DNA of 54,710 bases, from IMG/VR virus record IMGVR_UViG_3300003890_000058, positions 1-54,710 of that record. One strand, given 5' to 3'. The translations under genes were made by a program, and so were the position numbers. Of the stretch, positions 1-11,095 are shown in pieces; position 1 is the first letter of the stretch; each line of letters opens with the position of its first letter. Below the pieces are notes generated by a model that was not told where the DNA came from, searched no databases, and saw only the letters and a list, made by a program, of their open reading frames with translations. The DNA is from a virus.

Positions 1-1582
<1,582 letters not shown>

Positions 1583-1635
1583 AGTGATGGACATGCCTCT
1601 GGTATCGTTGAAATGTTGTAATACATGTAAATACT

Positions 1636-1661
1636 ATAACATATTTCTAGAAATATGTTAT
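1636..1661. terminator. Perfect 26-nt palindrome between convergent genes
   Basis: 13+13 nt perfect inverted repeat centred on CTAG. It lies after the stop at 1582 of the plus gene and next to the stop at 1664 of the minus gene. It fits the mimivirus hairpin type of 3'-end signal and could serve both strands. Confidence 0.7.
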
Positions 1662-1663
1662 GT

Positions 1664-2371
1664 TTAATGACAATGTTTATGACTATGACATGATTCACCG
1701 TTCCATTGTGGATATGTTATATAAGTTACTGGTGGATATACTTGATAATATGGATATCCTGATGGATAAAATACTGGTGGTGCAACACCTGGTGGATATA
1801 CAACATTAGTAGGCACACTGCTAGGTAGAGATCCTGGAGATGGAATAAATCCTGGTGGTGGTAAAGGTATAGATCCTAAAGGTGGAACCAACAATGTTCT
1901 TTGTGGTCCTAGATTAGATGTAAAAGATCCAGGAGGAGGTAAATTGGATGTAAAAGTTCCAGTAGGAGGTAAATTAGATGTAAAAGATCCAGTAGGAGGT
2001 AAATTAGATGTAAAAGATCCAGGAGGAGGTAAATTAGATGTAAAAGATCCTGGAGGAGGTAAATTAGATGAGAAAGTTCCAGGAGGAGGAGGTAAATTAG
2101 ATGAGAAAGTTCCTGGAGGTGGTAAATTAGATGAGAAAGTTCCAGGAGGAGGTAAATTAGATGTAAAAGATCCTGGAGGAGGTAAATTAGATGAGAGAGT
2201 TCCAGGAGGAGGTAAATTAGATGAGAGAGTTCCAGTAGGAGGTAATGATCCAGAGATTGGTACTAATGGAGATGGTGCTAACGTGGATGGAAGAGATCCA
2301 GAAGGAATTCCTGGATTATTAGATAATTGAGGATATGTTAGATTGGTAGTTGGTATCGGATTGGATGACAT
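1664..2371 (-). CDS. Proline-rich 10-residue repeat protein
   Basis: This 235-residue protein is built mostly of about a dozen tandem copies of a decapeptide close to LPPPGTFSSN. They are followed by a Pro/Tyr-rich segment and a short Cys/His-rich tail (GESCHSHKHCH). There is no signal peptide or membrane segment. The minus strand is chosen because its frame covers the whole unit with an ATG and a unique tail; the antisense frame covers only the repeats. The stop abuts a perfect palindrome shared with the convergent collagen-like gene. A structural or low-complexity virion protein is possible, but no family is recognised. Confidence 0.65.
   Translation of the reverse strand: MSSNPIPTTNLTYPQLSNNPGIPSGSLPSTLAPSPLVPISGSLPPTGTLSSNLPPPGTLSSNLPPPGSFTSNLPPPGTFSSNLPPPGTFSSNLPPPPGTFSSNLPPPGSFTSNLPPPGSFTSNLPPTGSFTSNLPPTGTFTSNLPPPGSFTSNLGPQRTLLVPPLGSIPLPPPGFIPSPGSLPSSVPTNVVYPPGVAPPVFYPSGYPYYQVYPPVTYITYPQWNGESCHSHKHCH
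1917..2245. repeat. 30-nt tandem repeats (decapeptide LPPPGTFSSN on minus)
   Basis: About eleven copies of a 30-nt unit of the type GGAGGTAAATTAGATGTAAA, with one 3-nt insertion near 2088. The repeats stay in frame on the minus strand. Confidence 0.85.
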
Positions 2372-2392
2372 ATTTTAGTATATTCCATTATA

Positions 2393-2770
2393 TTAAAGTT
2401 TATTAATTTTATTTTGGAGTTCTGTAAGTAAATTGGAATCTACACAATTACTAAAGCTACCATGATTGACATTTCCCCACATCAAGACGTCACCGTTTTG
2501 ATAACGTTGAAAGACAAGCTTATCGTCAATAATGGCAACAAATCGACCTACTGAATCTAACATCCAACAGTATGTAGGTGTCAATTGTTCATTGAAATTT
2601 CTTTCTATATATCCAGTGCAACCTACATGAATAGGAAGTTGATGTTTGGGTAGTTTTTGTTGACAAAATATAATGAAATCGCGACCTTGGTCCCATTTAT
2701 GAAAATTTACATTTCCTATATAATGCCAAGGATCACAAGGTTGTTCACAAGAAAGTTGATTCACAGCCAT
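2393..2770 (-). CDS. Hypothetical protein, 125 aa
   Basis: I recognise no family. The protein is soluble, rich in Cys, Trp and Asn, with no membrane segment and no clear metal-binding array. The ATG at 2770 is preceded on the minus strand by CAAATTGA (2808-2815), close to the AAAATTGA early-promoter element and at a suitable distance, which supports the start and that the gene is expressed. It lies in a run of small minus-strand genes ending near the proline-rich repeat gene. Confidence 0.6.
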   Translation of the reverse strand: MAVNQLSCEQPCDPWHYIGNVNFHKWDQGRDFIIFCQQKLPKHQLPIHVGCTGYIERNFNEQLTPTYCWMLDSVGRFVAIIDDKLVFQRYQNGDVLMWGNVNHGSFSNCVDSNLLTELQNKINKL

Positions 2771-2828
2771 TTTTTAATTCATATACTTTTATGTTTTATT
2801 TTTCAATTTGATGTATATATGTTGTTTT

Positions 2829-3242
2829 TTACAAATTAACACCTTGAATAGAACAAATATTGTTCAAATTAACTTCTCTATATGCTCCAAAAACTTCAAC
2901 TTCTACACTATAAATTGTATATTTTTTGGAGATTCCTGGATTATACCATGTAATTCTAATTGCTTTTGTAATTGGTAAATATCTGTTTCGAGTTCTAGAC
3001 CAATAATATGGTGTTAAACCTTCTCTAATCGCATGATTGATAACATCGACAATTTCATTAATATCTCGTGGTTCAATCATCTCTTCTTCACTGAGAGCAT
3101 AAGGTTGAAGATAACTTAAACCTTGGAGAATTTGATGGATTTCTTGATATGTTTGTGGATCTACGATTAGATAACATGGACTTCCATTCTCCATTAAAGG
3201 AATTCCTTTATTATAAGACTGTAGTAATGGCAGACGTGACAT
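2829..3242 (-). CDS. Hypothetical protein, 137 aa
   Basis: No family is recognised. The sequence is a normal mixed-composition globular protein without membrane segments or repeats. The middle is acidic (EEEMIEPRDI) and predicted helical; the C-terminal half is probably beta-rich. It is in the same orientation as its neighbour, 58 bp apart, so the two may be transcribed together or share control. Confidence 0.6.
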   Translation of the reverse strand: MSRLPLLQSYNKGIPLMENGSPCYLIVDPQTYQEIHQILQGLSYLQPYALSEEEMIEPRDINEIVDVINHAIREGLTPYYWSRTRNRYLPITKAIRITWYNPGISKKYTIYSVEVEVFGAYREVNLNNICSIQGVNL

Positions 3243-3364
3243 GTCTTTCCTTAATTGTTTATATTTTTTATGGATTTGTATAATTCACTCAAATGATAGT
3301 TTATTAGATGATAAACAATCTGTTTTTGTATTTTTAAGTTTTCAAAGGATAAACAATCATCTAA

Positions 3365-4427
3365 TTAAGCGTAAACATTTTCTATATTTTTAAGTTTTAC
3401 ATAAACCTCACTAATAGGACCTCTAATACATTCATAACTTTTTTCTATTTTTATTCGAATGCGACAATATAATTTAGAATCGAGTAGGGGCTTGAGGTTA
3501 TCAGCTTTGATATTATTAATTCCCAAGATTCGTAATTTTTTCCATCGTTTAAGAAGTTCTAAATTAGGTAAAGGTCCCCTTAAATCACGAAGATACAATC
3601 TGGTAATCGGAAGGTCTTCACATACATTAAGAGCATCCTGAGATATTTCTGGAACATATAGGTAAATTTTTTCGAGATGTTGTAGTTTCGTGAGCCCAAC
3701 TAAATGTTCCGAAGTAATAGGAATTAACATATAAATAGATATAAATCTTAAATTACTAAAACGATCCCACTGAATTGTTACATTATTTTCAATAAGTACT
3801 CTCATATGTGTTACTGATGGTGATACATACATAAATTCAGGTACATAATTGTATTATGCAACTTCCTTAATGTCGACATGCCATATATTTGTAATTTTAA
3901 AGGATCAGGGATATATTTACTACATGCAAATTCTTGTAAAGGTTGTCGTAAAATCCATTCTGTTAATTTATCATAATATTCATCTTTTGATGTTTGTTTA
4001 AATCTATTATTAAATATATACGTATATACACAGAAATTAACAACAGTATTAATATGTTGTAAATATTGTATGTTGGGATAACATCCTATAAATATAAATG
4101 CTTAACATTAACATATCTAGCTAAAATTGGTCCAACCAAGCATAAATTTTTAGTTGAAATGAATTGAACTCGTGTAATTAAACTAAATATATTATTTAAG
4201 AATGAACACGTTCTAGCTAAACAAACTTGATTTCTAGCTACTGTTAAAAAGAATAAGATATGAGCAAGAATTTCATTAGGTAAAGTTAGAAGATTTAATT
4301 CTTCAGGATAATTACCTGTAGGTGTATTTATATTTATCAATTCAGGATGATTATCATGTGTTAATTTAACATTTATATTTGTAAGTTCATTATTCATATT
4401 AGGTAATTCATCGTGTTGATTGTTCAT
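3365..4427 (-). pseudogene. F-box/leucine-rich-repeat-like protein broken by two frameshifts
   Basis: Three adjacent minus-strand frames form one protein of about 350 residues. The first (4427-4086) holds an F-box core, LPNEILAHILFFL, after a 45-residue leader. A second open frame (about 4090-3840, GCYPNIQYLQHINTVV...) carries on, and the third (3832-3365) contains LRR-like segments such as LTKLQHLEKIYLYVPEIS. The breaks fall near 4090 and 3840. An exact AAAATTGA on the minus strand at 4464-4471, 37 nt upstream of the ATG, shows that the 5' end is a genuine gene start. Viral F-box proteins act as SCF ubiquitin-ligase adaptors. Assembly indels are the alternative to true decay. Confidence 0.7.
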
Positions 4428-4463
4428 ATCTTTAAGTTTGGTAATTAATTAGAATAGATAATA

Positions 4464-4471
4464 TCAATTTT
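4464..4471 (-). promoter_or_regulatory. Mimivirus-type early promoter AAAATTGA
   Basis: Exact octamer on the minus strand (TCAATTTT on plus), 37 nt upstream of the F-box gene start at 4427. Confidence 0.65.
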
Positions 4472-4549
4472 ATTAAGACTTCTTTAAGCGAAACCTTATT
4501 AAACAATTGAAATAAAACAAAATTTTTATTTGGGAGGATTATAAAGAGC

Positions 4550-5269
4550 ATGATCTATTCAGACATTTTAGATGAGATACCTAATACTTCGTTAACAGAT
4601 AAATGTATTGTTCTAGATCTGGATGAAACTTTAGTCCATTCATGTGAAGATATTGAGGTTCTTAAACAATTGGGAATTTTGAAAAATCCTCAACTGCTCG
4701 ACCTCCGTAAGAGAACATATCGTTTGAATTTGGATGATGTTTTAACACCAAAAGGTCAAGGTATTCGTTCAGATATTTGGGGAATTACACGACCACATCT
4801 AAAAGATTTTTTAATCTTTTGTTTTTCTTATTTTCGAATTGTTGCCGTATGGTCAGCTGGCCAATCCAAATATGTAGAATCTATTTGTGATTTCATATTC
4901 CGTGACATCCGAAGACCTCATATTATCTATTCTTGGTCAGATTGTGAAAAGGATCCTAATCATGGAATCGTCGAAAAACCACTTCAGAAAATGATAGAAT
5001 CAGAACCTGTTATTGCTAAATATATGAATCTTGCCAATACTTTTGTTATTGATGACAAACATAGTACCTTCGCCAAGGTAAATCCTAAAAATGCTATTTT
5101 AATTCCACGATATGAACCTCCTTTAACTGTAGAAGCTTTTCGGGAAGAAGAACCTTCTCTAATGGAATTAAAGCAATGGTTTTTACGACCGGAAGTTATG
5201 AAATCAAAAGATGTTCGTATTTTAGATAAAAGTAAAATCTTTTCACGAGCGCATGGTCCGTTAGATTAA
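4550..5269 (+). CDS. FCP1/SCP-like phosphatase (HAD superfamily)
   Basis: The protein (239 aa) carries the HAD/FCP1 signature VLDLDETLVHS at residues 21-31; D23 is the nucleophile and D25 the general acid. It also has the later TRPHLKDFLIF block and an acidic VIDDKHSTF motif near residue 167. FCP1-like enzymes dephosphorylate the RNA polymerase II C-terminal domain or other phosphoproteins; in a giant virus a role in transcription control is plausible but inferred. There is no BRCT domain, as in the small SCP types. ACAATTGA, one base from the early-promoter consensus, lies at 4503-4510. Confidence 0.85.
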   Translation: MIYSDILDEIPNTSLTDKCIVLDLDETLVHSCEDIEVLKQLGILKNPQLLDLRKRTYRLNLDDVLTPKGQGIRSDIWGITRPHLKDFLIFCFSYFRIVAVWSAGQSKYVESICDFIFRDIRRPHIIYSWSDCEKDPNHGIVEKPLQKMIESEPVIAKYMNLANTFVIDDKHSTFAKVNPKNAILIPRYEPPLTVEAFREEEPSLMELKQWFLRPEVMKSKDVRILDKSKIFSRAHGPLD

Positions 5270-5359
5270 TTTTATAAGAAATAAACATTTTAATATGAAT
5301 ATATAGTCCCCATTTCTTAATATAAACATATGACAGGGTATCCTCTCATATGGGAGAAA

Positions 5360-7696
5360 TTACATTAGAAAGGTTTTAGATCGCCAAGTCTCCTGTTTAG
5401 TAACTGCTGGAACTGGTGTAGGTTCAGGAGGAGGTGGAACAGCAAATACCTCCTGTGTAGGTGGTCTTCGTCCACTTCCAAGACCTCCACGAGTTCCTCT
5501 CCAATTTCCACCTCGACCATTACGTGAATATAGATGAGGTTGATCTTGACCAGGTCGTGGTAATGGATCATATCCAGGTGAACGAAAAGTTGGGGGTAAT
5601 GGTGGAATCTCGATTTCTCTAGATGTTGGTACAAATCCAGGTCCTGGAGCTTCTGGTGGGACATTAGGTCGAACGGGAATATTGAGATTGTCTCTAGGCC
5701 CTCCTCGTCCTCTCTGTCCTCCTCTTCCTCTCGACCCTCCTCGTCCTCTCTGTGCTCCTGGTACTCCACGTTCCATTGGTGCTCCTGGTACTCCACGTTC
5801 CATTGGTGCTCCTGGTACTCCTCGTCCTCTCTGTGCTCCTGGTACTCCACGTTCCATTGGTGCTCCTGGTACTCCACGTCCTCTCTGTGCTCCTGGTACT
5901 CCACGTTCCATTGATACTCTAGGTCCTCTAGGAGTTCCACGTCCACGAAGATATTCTCGACGTTTAGCTTCTGTAATTTGGGCAATCTTTTGGAGAGTGC
6001 GTTCTTTATCCTGGAGAAGTTTTTCCACTTCGAGATTTTTTGTTATAATGACGTTTTCAGCCCATGCATATTGATTTGCTCGGTAAGGATCCCAAATAAC
6101 TTCTGCAACAGCAGCAATAATTCGAGCTGGTTCTACAGGTGGGAGGATACTTATACCCTGCCAATCATGATTAGTGCCGTCTCTTTCGATGATAAAATCT
6201 TCAGGGAACATATCTGCGATAGGACTATCTGGATTTAACAGAAAACGAACTTCAATCGGAATTAGATTCTTTGATCGTGGTGGTAATACGGCTAACAGTT
6301 GATGTACAGGATTAAATGAAAATTCACCTTCTACAGCTGGATATTCCGCGATAACATCATTTATTAGATTTTGTTCAACGAGAGCTCCTAAAATTGTTGT
6401 GAGATCTTCAATCAGTGGTGTGTGATGATATTTATAATTATAATTTAGATTAATTGTTTTCATTCCATTTGTATAATATGAAAAGACCCAAGCTAGACCC
6501 GTCAAATAATTATAAATCATGTCGGTGATTCGGTCTGTTGAGATAGGAAATGGTGGTTGACCTTCATTAAGTAGAGCAAGTATATTTGTATCGCCTTTGG
6601 GTTCTAGAGCATTATTGTACCACGCATTTCGATAAGTCTCCATATTTAATTGAACCAAATTGGGACCCTCTGGTTGTTGAATAATTGTAGTTCCCATTCG
6701 AAGCATTCTAGAAGGATATTTATTCTCTTTTCCAGCTAATTTTTCAAGGAGAACCGGTTCTTCGCGAGAAAGTGCTTTCAGAAATTCGACAAGACCTGCC
6801 CAATCAATTTGATAAGATCCATTAACAGGATCTATTTTAGTTAGGGATCTCTGAGCTTGTTTATATGCCATAAACATAGCATCAATCCCAGGGATCATAT
6901 CAGCAAGAGCTGGCATATGAGGAAGGAAATCATTTCCGACGAGATACATCATAAATACGAAATCATGAACGGCTGTCGATGACGATCCAAGTTCTTCAAT
7001 AATAGCTGTTTTAAGATTATCAATATGAACAACATCTGAAATATCCTCTCGCATAAGGAATATATTATTTAATGGTGCGACCATAGAAAGCATGATAAGA
7101 TCAGCGTCCAGTCCATAAAGAACATGAGCACCTTCTCCTGTAATTTCACCACTTCTCATTAGATCTATAATTTTGTGTTCACCTTCTCCACTGACTAGAT
7201 GACTACTATAAATAATCTTAGGTGGAAGCACATACTGGTTTTCAATTAAACGCTGTCGTAGATACTTATCTAATCTCTGCATAAAATCGGTTCCAGGTGT
7301 AATTGCATTAGAATCAAATACACGACCAGATCGAGATTCTAAAGCTGCTCTATAACGACGTTGTCTTTGTTGTTGAATTTTAGCCATAGGAGCAGTTCCA
7401 TCAATAGCTATAGTAAGAACTTCACGTGGTTGAACTGCAGTAACTAAATTAAAAATCATTTGAAAAATAGTTTCTCTTAATTCATTTTCTAAAGTTTTAG
7501 GATCTGTTGCAAGAACATATTGTTCTCTTACAGGATCCTCCCCTTCACCATAAGCATAAATTAATTGTGCACATGCATGTATAATTCCATTCATATCAAT
7601 ATTGAGACTGGAAACATATTGAGGAAGTTCTTTTAGCAAAACTCCACGATAACCCCGGTTCCGTAGGAAGGCTGAATAGAAAAATGGTATGCCCAT
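5360..7696 (-). CDS. XRN-family 5'-3' exoribonuclease
   Basis: The N-terminus MGIPFFYSAFL and the blocks LNIDMNGIIH, IDGTAPMAKIQQQRQRRYRAA-type, VSGEGEHKIIDLMR, GLDADLIMLSM and YLVGNDFLPHMP are the conserved XRN nuclease motifs, with the acidic metal ligands present. I start at 7696 because XRN proteins begin MG(V/I)P; an in-frame codon 24 nt upstream would add eight unlikely residues. XRN enzymes degrade 5'-monophosphorylated (decapped) RNA and could shut off host mRNA. The C-terminal 200 residues are low complexity: MERGVPGAP and RGRG repeats, then a Pro/Gly/Arg-rich tail, likely RNA-binding. The catalytic residues look intact. Confidence 0.92.
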   Translation of the reverse strand: MGIPFFYSAFLRNRGYRGVLLKELPQYVSSLNIDMNGIIHACAQLIYAYGEGEDPVREQYVLATDPKTLENELRETIFQMIFNLVTAVQPREVLTIAIDGTAPMAKIQQQRQRRYRAALESRSGRVFDSNAITPGTDFMQRLDKYLRQRLIENQYVLPPKIIYSSHLVSGEGEHKIIDLMRSGEITGEGAHVLYGLDADLIMLSMVAPLNNIFLMREDISDVVHIDNLKTAIIEELGSSSTAVHDFVFMMYLVGNDFLPHMPALADMIPGIDAMFMAYKQAQRSLTKIDPVNGSYQIDWAGLVEFLKALSREEPVLLEKLAGKENKYPSRMLRMGTTIIQQPEGPNLVQLNMETYRNAWYNNALEPKGDTNILALLNEGQPPFPISTDRITDMIYNYLTGLAWVFSYYTNGMKTINLNYNYKYHHTPLIEDLTTILGALVEQNLINDVIAEYPAVEGEFSFNPVHQLLAVLPPRSKNLIPIEVRFLLNPDSPIADMFPEDFIIERDGTNHDWQGISILPPVEPARIIAAVAEVIWDPYRANQYAWAENVIITKNLEVEKLLQDKERTLQKIAQITEAKRREYLRGRGTPRGPRVSMERGVPGAQRGRGVPGAPMERGVPGAQRGRGVPGAPMERGVPGAPMERGVPGAQRGRGGSRGRGGQRGRGGPRDNLNIPVRPNVPPEAPGPGFVPTSREIEIPPLPPTFRSPGYDPLPRPGQDQPHLYSRNGRGGNWRGTRGGLGSGRRPPTQEVFAVPPPPEPTPVPAVTKQETWRSKTFLM
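5735..5912. repeat. GVPGAPMERGVPGAQRGRG coding repeats
   Basis: Degenerate tandem units of about 27 nt inside the XRN gene encode RGVPGA(P/Q) with MER or RGR linkers. Confidence 0.8.
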
Positions 7697-7801
7697 TATA
7701 ATCGCCTTTAGATTATGCAATATAATAATTTAAGAATATTTTCATCAATTATTTTTGAGTATTGTCCACATCAGATATTTAAAAGATATTTAAAAGATTA
7801 A

Positions 7802-8481
7802 TTATAAATATTTAGGGAATAACGGTTCACTATTATCCAATTTAGGTTGATTAGTAAACCATTTTTGAATCTCACATAACAAATACATATCTTGTTTATG
7901 AACTTGTATCCGTGAAATATTATTGATTGGTTGATGCATATTAGTAAGAAGCTTTGATATTTCAGCCTGTCGACTTTTAAAGTTATATTCTATCCAGTTG
8001 AATCTACACGGATACACATATTCATAACTATATCAGCATAATCACATTGAACTATATAGAATGGATCTTTTATATAATAGTCACTTAAACCTTGTAGAAC
8101 AGTTTTACATTTCAATAACACTCTAGTATATAGTGGAACATATTTCATATAATTCTCTCTGTACGGTTTTTTTGGGTGTATTTTCATGTTTTCTTTACGA
8201 TCTCGTAAGTTTAGATGTTTCCACAAATAATCATCTAAACTTAATTTATATAATGTTTTAGCAACACGGAATAGTCTTCTAATAGAACAAATATCCAAAT
8301 ATAGGATAATTTGGATTAAAAGTTCAGGTGGTAAATATCAATCCATAACGAATCGAAAATATATCCACAATATAACCATAAAATAAGTCATGGAGTAGAC
8401 TGTTAAATAATAACGACGAACATCATCCCAAGATCTCGAGATTTTATCAATTTCTTGTTTGGATTTATATATATACATCAT
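7802..8481 (-). pseudogene. F-box protein broken by an internal TGA and a frameshift
   Basis: An ATG at 8481 opens a minus-strand frame (47 codons with a hydrophobic YFMVILWIYFRF stretch) ended by TGA at 8340-8338. The same frame continues directly with a textbook F-box, LPPELLIQIILYLDICSIRR, followed by LFRVAKTLYKLSLDDYLWKH to about 7990. There the coding potential shifts frame into a last 70 residues ending at 7802. A leader, F-box and C-terminal region in consistent order point to one gene with one nonsense and one frameshift lesion. The F-box part alone, or a shorter translated product from an internal start, cannot be excluded. Confidence 0.6.
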
Positions 8482-8576
8482 GTATTTAAAATACTTAAAA
8501 AACTATTTAAGTCTATAATGGACAATAGACTCCTAAATTAATATATCATAATAATTTCTCTCAGAATACTCAAAAT

Positions 8577-10340
8577 ATGCCAATATCTGATATGGGTAAT
8601 GATTCAACCATACAGGAACATAAAAATGAAATTTTTGTTTCTGAAAAACCAATAAGTTTATCCTTTAAACCAACACGAAATATCAACAAACGAGATCAAG
8701 AAATGTTTGGTCTTCAAAATAACAAACCTTTAAAGGAACTAACGTTAAATCAACGATCAGAACCAATACTGAAAGATGGAAATACACGTTTAAATGCAAG
8801 TGGTCACTATAGTCCTGAAAGTTATATAAAAAATCAGAAACTTAATTTGGTAATTCCAAAATTGAACATTAAACCTCCATTTGAAAAGAATGCACCTCGA
8901 ATTTTAGGTAATATTAAAGTTACTGTAAATTCTCCAACACAACCAACACAACCACCACAACCAACACAACCACCACAACCACCACAACCACCACAACCAC
9001 CACAACCACCACAACCACCACAACCACCACAAATAACATATACAGAACCTACTAAGTTTAGTTCAAACATAGAGAGTAAATCCATTAGTTTACCTAGGAC
9101 TCCTAACAGTAATACAACTTCTCAAGGATCTCTAATTAAAATCTTAGATCCCTTGGAGAAAGGAGCCTATGGTTCTGTATATAAATGTGCAGATGTTACA
9201 CATGATGGAGATTCTGGTCGCCTAATGGCAATTAAATGTATTGATACAGATGCTCAAGGTATTCCCTGTTTGATGGAAGCTTCTATTATGTCGATTCTGA
9301 ATCATCCAAATTTAAATAGAGCTATTCGAGTACATGCAACACCGAAGATGCTCTATATTGTATCCGAACTTGCAATTTCGGATCTTAGTAAATGGACTCG
9401 CCGTGATAAAGGTGCTCACATACCTTCTCCCAAAGAACTTCGAAAATGGGCATATTCTCTAATTCAAGCAACGGCATGTCTACATAGACAACAAATTATT
9501 CATGGAGATATTAAAGCTTCTAATGTGTTATTGTTCCAAGATGGTAATATTAAACTGTCAGATTTTACACTTTCAACCATGAAATGGAATACAAAAGGAA
9601 GTCCTGAAAGACGACATACTATTTGCACATGTACTCATCGTCCTCTAGAAGTTTGGCTAAATCGAGAATGGGATTTAGAAGTCGATATTTGGTCGTTGGG
9701 ATGTACTCTATATGAAATAGCATATGGTGAACTCCTGTTTCCTTATCAAGGAAATAGTAAAGAAGGATCACTTCTTCGGGATAAAACGATTAATTGTTTA
9801 CTAGATTGGGCAGAAAACGGTCCTGCTGGAAAACAACCTGTTTCTATTTCAAGAGCACAGATTGATTTTATTCCTTTTCGTTTATCACCTCTATTTTCAA
9901 CACCTCAATATTCTCTTTTTAATGATCTTATTCTGTCTATGTTAAGAATATCTCCTCAAGAACGACCAACAGCAGTTAAACTTCTTGATCATCCTTACTT
10001 CAAACAAGGAGATCCTCTATTCCCTGATCCCTACGAAATTATAAGCACACCTGTTAATACTTTAGATCAAGAAGAAATTAACAGATTAAGTCGACTTCTT
10101 ATGAAATTTACCCAATCTAATGCTGTTATAGCATTAAGTATTGAATTGTATAGTCGTTGCACAGGAATTCAACATGAAAATGATTATATCAAGTTAATGA
10201 CATGTTTATGGATTTCATCCAAATTAATATATCGGAATCCAATTCATTCGGATATATCCAGCGCTCAAATTTTATCAATGGAAAGAATCATCTGTTCACA
10301 TTTATCCTTTCGCTTACATACAGCTGCTTTAAAAGATTAA
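8577..10340 (+). CDS. Serine/threonine protein kinase with cyclin-like C-terminus
   Basis: The 587-residue protein has a low-complexity N-terminal 190 residues (including a Pro-Gln tract), then a kinase domain. Visible motifs are a glycine loop EKGAYGSVYKC (about residue 196), MAIKCI with the ATP-binding Lys (about 219), HGDIKASN (about 308) and SDFTLS (about 328). The DFG glycine is Thr and HRD is HGD, but the catalytic and Mg-binding aspartates remain. The last 85 residues (IALSIELYSRCTGI..., CLWISSKLIY) look like a cyclin-box half, so kinase and cyclin-like module are on one chain. It resembles CDK-like kinases (LKLSDF, the HRP region before an EVDIWSLGC block). A self-activated CDK-like kinase is inference. 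Confidence 0.85.
   Translation: MPISDMGNDSTIQEHKNEIFVSEKPISLSFKPTRNINKRDQEMFGLQNNKPLKELTLNQRSEPILKDGNTRLNASGHYSPESYIKNQKLNLVIPKLNIKPPFEKNAPRILGNIKVTVNSPTQPTQPPQPTQPPQPPQPPQPPQPPQPPQPPQITYTEPTKFSSNIESKSISLPRTPNSNTTSQGSLIKILDPLEKGAYGSVYKCADVTHDGDSGRLMAIKCIDTDAQGIPCLMEASIMSILNHPNLNRAIRVHATPKMLYIVSELAISDLSKWTRRDKGAHIPSPKELRKWAYSLIQATACLHRQQIIHGDIKASNVLLFQDGNIKLSDFTLSTMKWNTKGSPERRHTICTCTHRPLEVWLNREWDLEVDIWSLGCTLYEIAYGELLFPYQGNSKEGSLLRDKTINCLLDWAENGPAGKQPVSISRAQIDFIPFRLSPLFSTPQYSLFNDLILSMLRISPQERPTAVKLLDHPYFKQGDPLFPDPYEIISTPVNTLDQEEINRLSRLLMKFTQSNAVIALSIELYSRCTGIQHENDYIKLMTCLWISSKLIYRNPIHSDISSAQILSMERIICSHLSFRLHTAALKD
8937..9030 (+). repeat. Pro-Gln trinucleotide tract
   Basis: Tandem CCACAA/ACACAA units encode PTQPPQPP-type repeats in the N-terminal linker of the kinase. 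It is a likely site of length variation. Confidence 0.85.
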
Positions 10341-10364
10341 TATATTATGTAATTAGTATATATC

Positions 10365-10402
10365 ATAAAATCTTCAGATAGTATGTAATCTAAAGATTTT
10401 AT
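10365..10402 (+). terminator. Transcript 3' hairpin after the kinase gene
   Basis: 15-nt arms (ATAAAATCTTCAGAT and its complement with one mismatch) around an 8-nt loop, 25 nt after the kinase stop. Confidence 0.6.
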
Positions 10403-10421
10403 ATCAATTTAGAAAACAAAT

Positions 10422-11054
10422 ATGTATAGATCTAAACGGTCTCCAAGAAAATCCCGTTATATTGGATATAACGAGCAATTTTCATCATCTGAAGTACAAC
10501 CCGTTTTGCCACTTCCCTCTGAAGTACAACCTATTTCGGAATCTAAAATACAACCCATTTCGCAATCTAAAGTACAACCTATTTCATCATCTAAAGTACA
10601 ACCTATTTCGGAATCTAAAGTAACGCATATTTTTCCACCACCAAATGTAAAACCGATTCCACCTCAACCAAATATAGATATAACTGTACTTCTTACTACG
10701 CCTAAACCACCGGATCCAAGTATTATTGCACATAGTAGAGTTTCGTTGGATGAAACGAAATCATCATTTGATGGAATTGGGACACCTTTAGCTAATGAAT
10801 TAATGCAAAACAGAGACTCTAAATTATTACAGAAGATTGAACTCATTCAAAAAGTAAGAGATGAATTAAAATCTAGGAGTATAGAAGAACTACAGACTGC
10901 TTTTCAAGAGTGGGGATTTTCTACAGACGGTCTTCGGAATAAAGATGATTATATCGATAAATTTTTTGAATTTGTTGCCAGTCTGTTACCACCAGGATCT
11001 CCTCAATCTGAGATTAATTTACTAGTTCCACCGTTATCACCAAGATATCCTTAA
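10422..11054 (+). CDS. Hypothetical repeat protein, possible SAP-like tail
   Basis: This 210-residue protein starts with a basic RSKRSPRKSR segment. Then come five near-identical units of (S/E)SK(V/I)QPIS, a proline-rich stretch, and a predicted helical C-terminus. In the latter, IEELQTAFQEWGFSTDGLRNK resembles the helix-extended-helix pattern of SAP DNA-binding domains (short helix, turn with Gly/Ser/Thr, second helix), but this is a weak match. It follows the kinase in the same direction. I assign no function. Confidence 0.6.
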   Translation: MYRSKRSPRKSRYIGYNEQFSSSEVQPVLPLPSEVQPISESKIQPISQSKVQPISSSKVQPISESKVTHIFPPPNVKPIPPQPNIDITVLLTTPKPPDPSIIAHSRVSLDETKSSFDGIGTPLANELMQNRDSKLLQKIELIQKVRDELKSRSIEELQTAFQEWGFSTDGLRNKDDYIDKFFEFVASLLPPGSPQSEINLLVPPLSPRYP

Positions 11055-11095
11055 TAAAAAATGAAATTTTAATATAGTATTAGGTTTTATGTAAA

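Noticed and set aside
1944-2330. 128-codon plus-strand ORF in the proline-rich repeat region
   Set aside because: It is the antisense of the 30-nt repeats; the minus frame is longer, has a unique tail and a fitting 3' palindrome.
5365-5985. 206-codon minus ORF and overlapping plus ORFs in the XRN tail
   Set aside because: They are shadows of the RGG/GVPGAP repeats in other frames; the XRN frame is continuous with conserved domains.
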